Positions 1 through 10,049 of a stretch of DNA of 64,000 nucleotides are shown one piece after another. The notes beneath the pieces were generated by a model. That model was given only the letters and a program-made list of their open reading frames with translations, searched no databases and was not told the DNA's origin. Within the stretch, counting starts at the first letter, position 1; each line of letters begins with the position of its first letter. Made by a program: the position numbers and the translations under genes. The stretch comes from Patiria miniata (Eukaryota; Echinodermata; Asteroidea; Valvatida; Asterinidae), in contig NW_024037070.1 in NCBI RefSeq assembly GCF_015706575.1, forward strand, positions 429,874 to 493,873. The letters are read 5' to 3'.

Positions 1-1682
1 CAGTTTCATGATCTTCCCACATTTTGATGACTGTTTGTTAATTATTGAAACCACTGCCTCATTGTCTGACCTGATAATTATTTTCTTCCCGGCAAGGGAT
101 TTCCCCCATAGTGTGAGAGCCACAACTACTGGGAAGAATTCTAGCCAAGCGATGGATGGGTTGTCATCCTTGACAGATTGAGGCCAAATCCCGGCAAACC
201 ATTGGCCCAGAAAGTACCCCCAAATCCTATGCCCCCACTAGCATCTGTGAATAGTTGAAGATCTTCGTCTAGTGCCCAGTACTGGTCAGGAATTATTGTC
301 CTCCCGTTAAAGCTACGCAGGAACACCTGCCACATGTTCAGGTCTTCCTTCGCGCCCTTTGAAAGCCTAATTAGGTGCCAAGGTTGCTTTACGTTTTTTG
401 TGTCGTCGATCAGTCTCCTGAGGAAGGCTCGTCCAGGAGAGACGGCACGGCACACAAAGGATAGGGATCCAATGAGTGATTGGAGATTTCTGAGGGTTAT
501 TTTGGAGGGACGGATTGCCTCCTGAATCTTTTTGGTGATGTTGATAAGTTTCTCTGTGGGGATTGACACAGTTTGCGATACGGAATTAATTTCCAACCCC
601 AGGAATGTCAGTTCTGTGGTGGGAAGGACTGTTTTTTCGTTTGCTAGTGGCACCCCTAGTTCCCCACAAACTTGAATGAAGCAGTCCAACGTGCTCTGGC
701 ATGAGAGGGGGCCACCTAAAGTTGCCCCCCCGACCATCAGGAAGTCGTCCACATAATGGCATATGTGTCCAGAACCTGAGCGTCTATTCACGGCCCACTC
801 AATGAAAGTGGAAAACTTCTCAAAATATGCTGGAGCGCATGCTGCTCCCATCGGTAGTGTTTTGTCAACATAGATTCTGTCCCGCATTTTAATGCCCAAT
901 AAGCAAAAATCATCAGGATGGATTGGCAGAAGACGGAAGGCTGACTTAATATCGGCTTTGGCCATCAGGGCCCCCCTCCCCGAGCTTACCACTAAGCTAA
1001 CTGCGTCATCAAAGGTGGTGTATTGTACTGAACATAATTGTTTGTCAATGCCGTCATTGACAGAGTCGGATTCGGGATAGGAGAGGTGGTGTATCAGCCT
1101 AAAGCTGCCTGGTTCTGTTTTGGGAACCAGACCTATCGGGGAAATTCTAAGGTTTTGAATTGGACTCGTTTCGAATGGGCCCGCCATGCGCCCCAGCTGG
1201 ACCTCCTTATGTAATTTATCGAGTGCTATTTCAGGGTTTTTTCTAACGGAGGATAAATTCTTAGAATCCCTAACTATGCGGAGGCCGTTGTAACCCAATT
1301 TGAATCCAGTTGTGAACCCAGAGCGTAGCGTATTTGCTACCTTTGTGTTGGGGTAATTATCAAGCAATGGTAAGAGACATTCTATAATCACTGGTGAATG
1401 CGCGAGGCAACATACGCAGTTGGGAGAGCTAGTACAAGGCTGATGAGGGTGAAGATGTGGGCTAAGCCCCCTAGGGACGAGTGGTATTTTTCTTGTTGGC
1501 AGGGGTTTTGCAAGCAGACGCCCCATGTCCGGTTGAGAAGCAAGCGGAGCATTTGTGGGGGAATGGGCACTGTACCCTTGAGCAGCCCGGGGTCCGATTG
1601 AATGCAAAGCAGATGTTACTGGTGCGGGGGGGTTGGCGGGATGGCCAGCGAAAAGAATTGTAAGCTCGCTTGGGTGCGACAA
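1..1682 (-). pseudogene. DIRS-type reverse transcriptase / RNase H, frameshifted
   Basis: Copies element RNA into DNA. Numbering from 1682: the RT domain covers about residues 180-360, with the first catalytic Asp near 244 (AKADIKSAF) and the active-site box HYVDDFL at 309-315. The motif GLVPKTEPGSFRLIHHLSYP at 184-203 is typical of DIRS/Ngaro/Pat RTs. RNase H starts at LFTDAS (catalytic Asp 480). The frame opened at 1682 stops at 141, but the RNase H continues in another frame to the window edge, including a RSDNEAV box near 64-72, so a one-base shift lies near 204-210. The first ~70 codons overlap the gag-like ORF in a different frame, so the real start is unclear. Family assignment is confident. 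Whether the shift is decay or a sequencing indel is unknown. Confidence 0.75.
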
Positions 1683-3060
1683 GTGGGGGCCCCCCTTGCC
1701 CGCCTGTGCCTACGTACGAAGGCCCTGGGGCAGCAATGTAGAGTGCCCACAGCTCCCCATCAATGATGGACCATGCCCTAGATGGGTGAAATTGCTGGCG
1801 CATGCGAAACTGCCGGTCGTATTCCAACCAACCGCGGACAGTGAAGCGAGCAGCCGCCATGCGAACCACGTGCATGTATTTAAGTAACTCCTGCAACCGC
1901 GCGGGGTGCGCACTGAGGAACACAGATGCAAAAACTAGGAATGCATCGGTCCATGCCAAAATGGAATTTATCTGCGGTTTTTTCTTTGTGTCAGTCACGC
2001 GTAATTGGCCTGACTTATCCAATGTGAATGTGAGGTTGGGAGGTTGTGGGTTAGGTCCGTGGCGGTCCAAGAGCGTGTCGAGTTCTAGAAACTCGCTTTT
2101 TACAATTTTTTCTTTGACCCCAGGTGATACCGTGCTCCCTAGGGGTTCACATATGGATAGTAGGGGCCCCCCTCCCCACTCAGGGTTAATGGCAGTGGTG
2201 CTTGGGTTGATCTGGTTGGACAGAGAAGGAGCAGGTTGAGAACTCATCATGCTCAAAATGGGTTGTGAGCTTGGGGTAACACAAACAGTAGCCATGTTGG
2301 CCATATTGGCACTGTACTCACCCGAGGTGGATGGGTTTTGGTACCCCTTGGCTGGCTGTCCAAGTTGGCCAGATGAGGTGGAAGACCCGGGTATGGGTGT
2401 AGTCGAAGGATGTGCCACTGGAACACCTTGAAAACCGGTGAAGTATGATGGGGCCATGCCACTGACGTAGGCCTGCTGGTAGAGGGGATGCATGGCACCG
2501 GATGGGGCAGCACTCGGTGTGGGGATGGCCACTGGCGACGATGTAACCACGCCGGCAGGTGGGCTGGTGTATATGGGCGAAGGCCGTGCGAAAGCCGGCG
2601 GGGTGCCAGCAACGGGCGCCGGCGTCGCGGCAGTGGTGTATGTCGCGGCCCCCAGCTGCAAATTGCCGCCGTGTGCGGCCGTTTCTTGGGCGGCTGGCAG
2701 TTGAAAGGAGCTGGAAGCCCCGCTCGAGTTCCCTGCCAGTGGTGTGGGTTGCTGGCTGGCCGGAATCTGGGGGTGGACCGGGCGACCGGCGGCGTTTACG
2801 GCCGTCGCGGTCACGCTGGTGGCTGCAGCGTGAGTACGTGTGACCTCAGGCGGTATGACCTCCGCTCCCGACGACAGAGGGCGCTGTTCCTCGGGACCGT
2901 AGCCTGCAGCATCGCTGTTGGCGACCGATGGCGGGTTTAGCAACGTCTGCATTGCTCTGGCTTGTGCTCGAGTTTGGCGAGGATGATGGCCTAGGGGACG
3001 TTTTTCCCGCTGTCCGCCGTCCCTTGGGTTCTTGCGCTTGCGGCCTCTGTTACCCGGCAT
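1471..3060 (-). CDS. DIRS-type gag-like nucleic-acid-binding protein
   Basis: Probably packages element RNA. I chose the Met at 3060 (MPGNRGRKRK), giving 529 residues with a basic N-terminus. The open frame extends upstream to 3249, but that part looks like translated 5' leader. Residues ~60-300 are Pro/Ala/Ser/Thr-rich low complexity. The conserved C-terminus (from about 484) has a CCCH-like finger (CFAFNRTPGC...C...H) followed by a CCHC-like CSACFSTGHGASAC. The same two-motif arrangement recurs in the second DIRS element at 17663-18617, which supports the assignment. Its 3' end overlaps the RT frame by 212 nt. The frame is intact. Confidence 0.65.
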   Translation of the reverse strand: MPGNRGRKRKNPRDGGQREKRPLGHHPRQTRAQARAMQTLLNPPSVANSDAAGYGPEEQRPLSSGAEVIPPEVTRTHAAATSVTATAVNAAGRPVHPQIPASQQPTPLAGNSSGASSSFQLPAAQETAAHGGNLQLGAATYTTAATPAPVAGTPPAFARPSPIYTSPPAGVVTSSPVAIPTPSAAPSGAMHPLYQQAYVSGMAPSYFTGFQGVPVAHPSTTPIPGSSTSSGQLGQPAKGYQNPSTSGEYSANMANMATVCVTPSSQPILSMMSSQPAPSLSNQINPSTTAINPEWGGGPLLSICEPLGSTVSPGVKEKIVKSEFLELDTLLDRHGPNPQPPNLTFTLDKSGQLRVTDTKKKPQINSILAWTDAFLVFASVFLSAHPARLQELLKYMHVVRMAAARFTVRGWLEYDRQFRMRQQFHPSRAWSIIDGELWALYIAAPGPSYVGTGGQGGPPLVAPKRAYNSFRWPSRQPPRTSNICFAFNRTPGCSRVQCPFPHKCSACFSTGHGASACKTPANKKNTTRP

Positions 3061-3372
3061 AATGCGGGGTTCTTGGGCGATTTGAAGAAGTCGAAAATTG
3101 TCGAAAGGTACGGAGGATTTTATTTTGTCGTGTGTGAAGCTCGGCGAAAGAAAGCGGAAAAGGGAGAAAAACGCGCGAAACAATGCCAGCCTGCCTAGTT
3201 CCCCCGCAGGGATTGGTTGAAAGTGTGCTGGCTGCAGCAAGTGGACCAATCAGAGATCCCAAACGATTTCTTGCCTACAAGAAGGCTGTTAGAATGTCCA
3301 CTCACGCCCCCCTGTGCCAAAGGGGTTCTCCGGAGACGAGCACCGGAAAACCGTATTGTGAAGTTAAATAAC

Positions 3373-3659
3373 ATATAAGATTTGAGGCTTTGCATGGTGG
3401 GGTATCGGTATCGTTTCGGTTTGCGGTAACACCATGTGGTAATAACTACTGCTTAGAAGATATTAGTTCTGAGAAGAACTTGTCCTGCTTATTATCAACT
3501 TTGCTAAGTAGTTTTTTGTTCTGTTTAGAACAGTCCTGCTGTAAGTTCTAAAAGAACTTGTCTTTGGTCTCAACGTTTCGACTAGCCTGCTCTAGTCATC
3601 GTCAGGAGACTGACGATGACTAGAGGACTAGACCACATGGTGTTACCGCAAACCGAAAC
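3373..3659. mobile_element. Small insertion with 29-nt inverted repeats (Penelope-like?)
   Basis: The 13-nt word GAAGTTAAATAAC occurs at 3360-3372 and again at 3660-3672, exactly 300 bp apart, and looks like a target duplication around this segment. Inside, 3412-3440 is the perfect reverse complement of 3632-3660 (29 nt, starting CGTTTCGGTTTGCGG). The interior holds short self-complementary words (AGTTCTGAGAAGAACT) and a hairpin resembling the hammerhead motif of Penelope-like elements. There is no coding capacity. Class assignment is tentative. Confidence 0.55.
3567..3610 (-). ncRNA. Hammerhead-ribozyme-like hairpin
   Basis: Read on the minus strand: GTCTC, then CTGACGA (3599-3605), a 6-bp stem GACTAG/CTAGTC (3592-3597 with 3580-3585), then GAAA (3576-3579), CGTT and GAGAC, which closes with GTCTC. 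This order (stem I, CUGANGA, stem II, GAAA, very short stem III, stem I) is that of minimal hammerhead ribozymes described in Penelope-like elements. A one-base bulge between the core and stem II weakens the case. A second partial CTGACGA lies on the plus strand at 3610-3616. Confidence 0.4.
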
Positions 3660-3714
3660 GAAGTTAAATAACGTATGAAAATATGGAAAATATAACTGTA
3701 TGTATTCATAACAC

Positions 3715-5095
3715 CTAACTTCCGGTTTGATGACGTCACAGTATTTGGAAGCAAAACGTGAACATTGTAAGGGATATCGTTATATGGGCTACGAAGATAT
3801 ACGACATGAATCAAATGATAGAATTAAATCTAAAATATTATATTAATATTTTCAAATTCTCGCATAAGTAACTTCTGGTCCGATGACGTCAAGAATTTGG
3901 AACCTTGCCAAATTATCTGTGGCTAATCAAAGAATATCAAGGGGCGATTTGGAAATATTTGAACCGATCGTTTTCAAATTAAAAAAAACAAAAAGACACT
4001 ATTTTATGTGCCGCTAGAGGGCGCCCTTTCGAATGATGACGTCATCACACTGTTGTTTTTTTGTGTCTGACATTCTTCACTTAACACTTTTATAGTTTAC
4101 ATAGTAAAATGCTCCCACTTTTGAGTTATATGCCGTTTTTATTGCACTTCCGGTAACACCGGAAGTGAAGGTCAAGCGGTTTTGTTTCCGGGAACAAAAA
4201 ATGTTTCTCACGGCATAGTCTACAACATCACGAAAAAAACGAACACGATACTCTATTTGGTTCAAAAGATACAGCACAAACTACTTTGTCAAAATTTGCC
4301 CTTAATTTGCTTGTCATTTGATACTTGATGACGTCATGATGACGTAACAAAATTAATAACATTTTTGTACCATGGTATATGTTCACGGGAAGTGACTACT
4401 CAGTTAGTTCGGAGTGTATAAATGTTCATTGTGAAGTTAAATAACGTCACAGTATTTGGACGCAAAAGGTGAAAATTGTAATGTATATCGCTATTTGGGC
4501 TTCGAAGATATACGACATGGATCAAATGATAGAATTACATTTAAAATATGATCATTTTCAAATTCTCATAGACGTAACTTCCGGTCTGATGACGTCATGA
4601 ATTTGAAATCTTGCCAAGTTATCTGTGGTTAATCAACAAATATCAAGGGGCGATTTGGTAAAATTTGAACGGATGGTTTTCAAAATAAAGAAAACAAACA
4701 CTATTTTATGTGCCACTAGGGGGCGCCCTTTTGGATGATGACGTCATCACACTGTTTTTGTGTCTAGCATTTCCCATTAAACACTTGCATAATATATATT
4801 TGTCTGTAGTAAAATGCTTCCACATTTGAGTTATATTCGCTTTTTATTGCACTTCCGGTAACACTGGAAGTACAGGTCAAGCGGGTTTGTGTCCGGGGAC
4901 AAGAACTGTAAGTCACGGCATAGTGTACAACCTCACGAAAAAACGAACACGATACTCTATTTAGTTCAAAAGATATAACGCAAACTATTTTGTCAAAATT
5001 TGCCTTTAAATCGCTTGTAATTTTATATCTGATGACGTCATGAAGACGTAACAAAATTTACAACATCTTCGAAACATGGTACAGGTTCACACAAG
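3715..5095. repeat. Two diverged ~710-bp tandem units rich in CRE and ETS motifs
   Basis: 3715-4394 and 4443-5085 align along their length (for example CAGTATTTGG at 3737 and 4447, GGCGCCCTTT at 4020 and 4723, ACGAACACGATACTCTAT at ~4236 and 4943). Each unit carries several TGACGTCA palindromes and ACTTCCGGT words, plus a GCACTTCCGGTAACAC hairpin. A partial third unit may start near 5190. There is no open frame of note. Confidence 0.8.
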
Positions 5096-5529
5096 GTTTT
5101 TTTATCATACCGTAAACCGTTCGGAAGAAATTGTGCTTTGTTTTGATTTCAGGCTAACGTCTTCATTTTGAATTCACCTAACTTTGACCTTCCGGTAGAC
5201 CCGGAAGTAAAGGTCAAGCGAGTTAAACTACACGACAAAAAAATGTTTAGCAGTTAATTGTCTATCTGATTACAGAATACCACCATCATTGGTTATTGAG
5301 TTCAAGAGTTATAGGTGAAAGTAATTGGTCACTTTTTCAGATAAAATCACTTGTAATTTGACACCTGATGACGAAATCATGACGTCAGAGTAATATGCAC
5401 CACTTCGGATGAGGGTCGATATATATTGAAAGTTACAAGTTCATACCGTATACCGTTTAGGAGAAAACCCGCGGAGAAGTATTGTCCGGAAAAAAAAAGG
5501 AAAGAAAGAAGATTTATGAGAACAAATCC
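5096..5529. other. Non-coding, repeat-derived
   Basis: Degenerate pieces of the same family (CCGGTAGACCCGGAAGTAAA near 5190, TGATGACG near 5368). No gene seen. Confidence 0.5.
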
Positions 5530-5610
5530 AGACAGTGGTCGGGTTGTGCCCGACCACTCAATTAATTGGAACAATTCTAGACAGTGGTCGGGTTGTGCCC
5601 GACCACTCAA
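5530..5610. repeat. Twin 10-bp-stem hairpins, period 49
   Basis: The stem AGTGGTCGGG / CCCGACCACT with loop TTGTG occurs at 5534-5558 and, identically, at 5583-5607. The flanking bases are also shared (AGAC before, CAA after). Confidence 0.85.
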
Positions 5611-6924
5611 ATATAGGAATTCTGGGAAGGTTTCAAACCACCACTCACATACTGTGGATGTTGTGTGGCATTCAAAAACGATGTCACCCAAGCGCGCGGC
5701 TGACCACGTTGACAGGCAATTGCACGCACAGTGCCGCACTCTCCATAGACTTTGTACACAAGAAGTGGCATCTGGATACTGCATTCTTTTGGTTTGTTTT
5801 AGCGGAAGTGCCAAGTACCTGCGTAAAGTTAGCCGCGTACTTGGCCAGATACTCCGCCACGGATTAAAAGTACGGAGGCCAATACACAACACTATTGCTG
5901 TGATTAATTTTTGATAGTTTAAAATGCGGATTCATCTTCAGGCATTAACTACTGTTTCATGTATTGTCCAGGCGGCTATTTTATGTAATTTTTCGGCGGG
6001 CTTAATGTCAAATGTTCATAATTGCTTCTTTTACATGCTTTTGCCGAACTCAGCCACATTTAGCAATGGTCACCTTGTGGTCAGTGCGAGTCAGTATTCA
6101 CACAAACCGTGAAAACGGCAATTTAGGCTGATATCCGTGCTTCGGGAAGCACATTAGCTCTAGTTGAATACTGCCTTCTTAACGTGTAGTTCGTGTCACG
6201 AACATACAATCACAGCTCAATCATTACAGCAGGAATCTGTAATTCTCACTTAGTTTGATTATCTCCAGCTGACGTGCTCATCAGGATTTTGACATGTTAC
6301 ATGTCGAATTCCTGATGGGTATGGGTCATTCCATGTCAGTTCAACACGCTTTTGGACCCGACCCTCACAGATTGAAACGATATTTGGTGTGATGATTGGC
6401 CTATGAAAAACCCCCAGAACTGAATTTTTTTTTGTAAATTGGCTCATTAGTTTTTGAGATACGGGTCAATGAACTTTTGACTAATTAGAATGACCTCTGA
6501 ACTTTAAATACTTGTATCTCAACAACTATAGTGCCTACAGGGCAAAGTTGTACATCATATTAAAGCTCTTCGAATGGCCTCCATTTCATCGTAGCATGAA
6601 ATAAAGAATAAAATGAAAACGAATTGACTTTTGACCTTGAATTACGAAAATCTATATGCTTCAAATTTCGTAATTTTTTTTCAAATGTTAGTTTATGATG
6701 CCAGCAGCAATCTTATTTTTTTTTTTGATTGGCGCTCTTAAAGTTTTTAAGTTATGATTTTTTGAAGATAGCATGTCCCGGAAAAACCCAACTTTGCATA
6801 TATTTACATACAAATGTACATTGTACATACTGCATGTGAACGTTGACCTGTACATTGCCCTTTACTGCCCAAATGTGTTGCGTCCATTGTTTATGCATCA
6901 TCTTGCCACATGTACATGTAGCTC
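5611..6924. other. No gene recognised
   Basis: Short open frames exist on both strands (for example 5377-5914) but overlap each other and show no recognisable motif. The sequence is plain AT-rich DNA with no clear repeat boundary. Confidence 0.5.
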
Positions 6925-7333
6925 TAGATGGCGTAACTATGGGGGTGGGGGGGGGGGCACTTGTCCCCCAGTAGATGTCCTTGCCCCCCAGTAGATGTCC
7001 TTGCCCCCCAGTAGATGTCCTTGCCCCGAAGTGTCTAACAGCCCTCCCCCCTTTAAAATCTTGAATTTGACAAAACAAAAGAATTATTTAGCCCATACAT
7101 ATCAATTGCCCCTGAGTAAACTATTTTGAAGTGCCTCCTTTGAAAAATGTAAGCAGTTAAACCCTACTTTCCTTGTATTGCACGCTTTGCTTTCAAAATC
7201 AGATGGGCAAGTTCTAATCACATTCCATGAACAACCAGCATGGGGGGGGGGGGGAACCGGAGGATATGGACATCCACTAGGGGACATAAAGTGCTCCCAC
7301 CAATGACACCCCCCCCCCCCTAGTTACACCACT
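6925..7333. mobile_element. Candidate MITE with G-rich inverted ends
   Basis: The left end reads GATGGCGTAACTATGGGGG and the right end, reversed, reads AGTGGTGTAACTAGGGGG, an imperfect ~18-nt inverted repeat running into long G/C homopolymers. No clear target duplication was found. Confidence 0.45.
6961..7027 (+). repeat. 20-bp minisatellite, three units
   Basis: The 20-nt unit TTGCCCCCCAGTAGATGTCC occurs three times in register (6961-7020; the first unit has one change) plus a partial fourth. Confidence 0.9.
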
Positions 7334-8230
7334 ATTGGGGGCTAAACCTTGGCTTAATACGTCTCTGTCTTCACTTGACTCTTGGGTCCAGACTTTGGAG
7401 ATTCTGCTGAATGTGATTTTCGCGATGTCAATAGCCGATCCAGTAAGCCCTTCCCACTGTGCACGTGGGCAAATTAACACGTGCTCCTCTCCAATGCCAC
7501 ACTGCATTTTCCTATGCTGCACACATGTACATGTAACACAAACGCGCGGGGAAACTTGCCAGGATCGCATCGGGGAAAACAGCGGCGGTTTTCTTTTGAA
7601 AGTAGGGATTGTAAGTAGGACAACAACAAACAAAAATACGGACAACGGAAACGTCACTACTCATGCTAGAAGTTTGATATGAAAAGGTGTCAGGAAGTGT
7701 TTTGTGAAGACATGAAAGACAAAATGTCTTGTTTGTCTTGTCCGAAGCATCAGTGATTGGTGTTGCAGTCCGGCGTTAAATAAATGGGTTGGCTTTACTG
7801 CAAGCACTCCCAAAGCAGAAGTAATATATGTATGGCATTATTGCTTGGCATATATACAAGCTACTTTTATGGTTTTTTTGGCAGCAACTTGAAACTTAAC
7901 TTTGAGAATACACTTTTGTTGTAAAAAAAGGTTTTTTCCACCTTTTTATTTCATTGCATATCACCACCGAATATTCTTATTCGAAAATAAATATTTGAAT
8001 ATTCGATTATCGATCGAATATTCGAATATTCGGCACAGCCCTACTCAATATGGACAAACTATCAAACTGCCATCTTTACTTGGAACACTTTGTTGCCTAA
8101 ACCAAACAAAGCACTAATGCCAGTCACTTTGTAAAATCAGAGTGCTTTAAATGCATATGCAAAATTTCAAGGCAGAGATTGAATGATGTTTTGAAATTTG
8201 CTATAATAAAAAAAAAAAAAAAATTTGAAA
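7334..8230. other. Non-coding; AT-rich palindromic patch at 7967-8035
   Basis: CGAATATTCG-type words repeat in both orientations (CGATCGAATATTCGAATA). No coding signal. Confidence 0.5.
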
Positions 8231-8261
8231 TGTGTTTGTGGACAAACACAAGCTGTTTCGG
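8231..8261 (+). repeat. Element A left terminal hairpin and subterminal word
   Basis: TGTGTTTGT (8231-8239), loop GG, ACAAACACA (8242-8250), then AGCTGTTTCGG. Compare element B at 9919-9952. Confidence 0.8.
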
Positions 8262-8930
8262 ATATTTCAAATACTCTGTGCACGTGATGAACAATCAGTG
8301 ACATCACCAAAATGTCATCTATAACAAATCGAACATATAGGTCTGTAAATATTGGCCTATAAAGAACAAAATGCCCTTTAATTCAATTCAATTCAATTCA
8401 ATTTATTTATTCGTCATGTGAGACACATGAAATTGTTTTCCTATTGTATGTGCAGTAAAATATTTAAAAATACACTATTACAAAAAGGTGATACTAAGAA
8501 CCAACAATAGAAATTGCACAGTAAGAAAACAAAACAAATACAAAATATCAAATGAAAAACAGCCTATGGACAACATGTTGAACCCCCCCCCCCATCTAAA
8601 ACCTTGACGAAATGGAAGAAACACAATCCAAATGACATACAGGGCACACCAAACAAAATACAATTTGTTATTAAATCAAAAGTTAAACGGATAAAATATT
8701 ATAACTTGTAATTGACAACGTATACAAAAAAATTAATAAAAACAATAGATTTGTATACATTTAAAAATACATTTAAAATATTTGCACAAATCAGAAAAAC
8801 AGCCCAGAGCTACATGCTACTTTTGAACAGTAGCATTCCCCCACCAACTAAAACAGTACACTAAAAGCGACCTTGGCTAAAAACTAGGTGGAAACAGAAA
8901 ACCAGGTGCCGTACAGGGCATAAAACCCAT

Positions 8931-9918
8931 TTATCTACTAAATGTACAGGTAAAATTGTATATGGGATGGGGTAAAAAATAATTTTTAAACCTATTCGTT
9001 TTAAGGCTTAGTTGTCGAATTCTACCCGATTTATTAGTGACAATCAATGGGTTAAGAGGGTGAGTATTGTCAGACAAAATACAATTGAACTCACTCATGA
9101 GACTATTTTGTACCAACTTCTGAAGTCCTTCAGTATCATCACCTATAATCCTGCCAGCATGTTTCACAATACGTTCTAGTTTAACAGTGAGAGAGGAAGC
9201 GATAGCACAGAAAGTAAGAACTGATTGGATTGTACTCTGGTAAAACAGTTTTAAAACCCTGGTATTTACATGAAAAGATTTCAGTTTCCTTACGAAGTGT
9301 AACCGTTGATTGGCTTTTTTGTAAACTATTTTGGTGTTAGAATTCCAGTTTAGCTGACTATCAACCACAGTACCTAGATACGGTACTTGTATTCGTCTAC
9401 TACATCAACGGACACATCGTTCAGTATAATGGGTTGCATAGTTTGTTTGTTCTTTTGAAAATTAAAAACCATTTCTATAGTTTTTTGCACATTGATAATT
9501 AAGTGATTTTCAACACGCCAATTCACAAACCGATCAATGTTGTTTCTATAATCCAATTCATTATTATCAGTAATCAATCCTGTCAATACAGTATCATCAG
9601 CATATTTGATCAAAACACATGAGTCACCTTGTACATTGAAGTCACTTGTAAATAAGGAGAACAAAAGGGGCGATAAAACACAACCTTTGGGAACCCCTGT
9701 ACTAACCTGTGTAATATCGGAGCTAACACCAGTTACTCTGACCCTCTGTGATCGTTGGAGTAGAAAGTCATTTATCCAAAGGGAAATGTGTGGGTTAACA
9801 TTCAAATGCTGCAATTTGTGTAGGAGAGCCTGTGGACTAATAGTGTTAAATGCAGAGGAGAAATCAATAAAAAGTGCACGAGCATAAGACTTACAGGTAT
9901 CAAGATGATTACTAGAAA
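8931..9918 (-). pseudogene. LINE reverse transcriptase, C-terminal part
   Basis: Contains FIDFSSAFNTI (first catalytic Asp), the box TGVPKGCVLSPLLFSLF and the active site KYADDT, followed by thumb-like sequence (LNWNSNTKIVYKKANQRLHFVRKL), as in CR1/L2/Rex-type LINEs. A four-base insertion near 9375-9385 breaks the frame just after DEYKY. The upstream part of the RT continues at 13855 beyond element B. The stop is at 8931, followed by ~550 bp of 3' UTR and the pentanucleotide tail. Confidence 0.8.
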
Positions 9919-9952
9919 TTGTGGTTGTGAACAACCACAGAGCTGTTCCCAA
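9919..9952 (+). repeat. Element B left terminal hairpin and subterminal word
   Basis: The hairpin 9919-9938 differs from element A's at position 5 of the stem on both arms (G-C in place of T-A). The subterminal AGCTGTTCCCAAT (9940-9952) matches element B's own right hairpin rather than element A's. Confidence 0.8.
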
Positions 9953-9984
9953 TATGGATTATCTGTTGGACCCATAGACATATA

Positions 9985-10045
9985 AGTAGAGATCTATATC
10001 TGTTTGCAACAGAAGATAGGGCTTTTCCGCATTATGATTTGTTTT
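9985..10045 (+). repeat. Second hairpin terminus type inside element B
   Basis: TAGAGATCTATATCTGTTTG-CAACAGAAGATAG followed by GGCTTTTCCGCATTAT. The same terminus occurs reversed at 38260-38311 (and 49271-49322), and a diverged one at 54154-54190 reads CTATGCCTGTT-TGAT-GAACAGGACAT. It may be the end of a related element nested in B. Confidence 0.55.
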
Positions 10046-10049
10046 TATC

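Larger units (their letters stand above)
1..3355 (-). mobile_element. DIRS-order retrotransposon, first copy (cut by window edge)
   Basis: Two overlapping minus-strand reading frames have the layout of DIRS/Ngaro-type elements: a gag-like protein with CCCH and CCHC zinc motifs, then a reverse transcriptase joined to an RNase H. The tyrosine recombinase expected downstream would lie beyond position 1. The right limit is inferred: past about 3355 the sequence becomes the GAAGTTAAATAAC repeat also seen at 3660 and 4434. No terminal repeats of the element could be defined. A second, different element of the same order lies at 14297-19420 on the same strand. Confidence 0.7.

Noticed and set aside
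2249..2940. Plus-strand open frames over the DIRS gag region
   Set aside because: Shadows of the Pro/Ala/Ser-rich minus-strand gag; no independent motif.
5377..5914. Overlapping open frames on both strands (171 and 162 residues)
   Set aside because: They overlap antisense, have no recognisable domain and include the twin hairpins.
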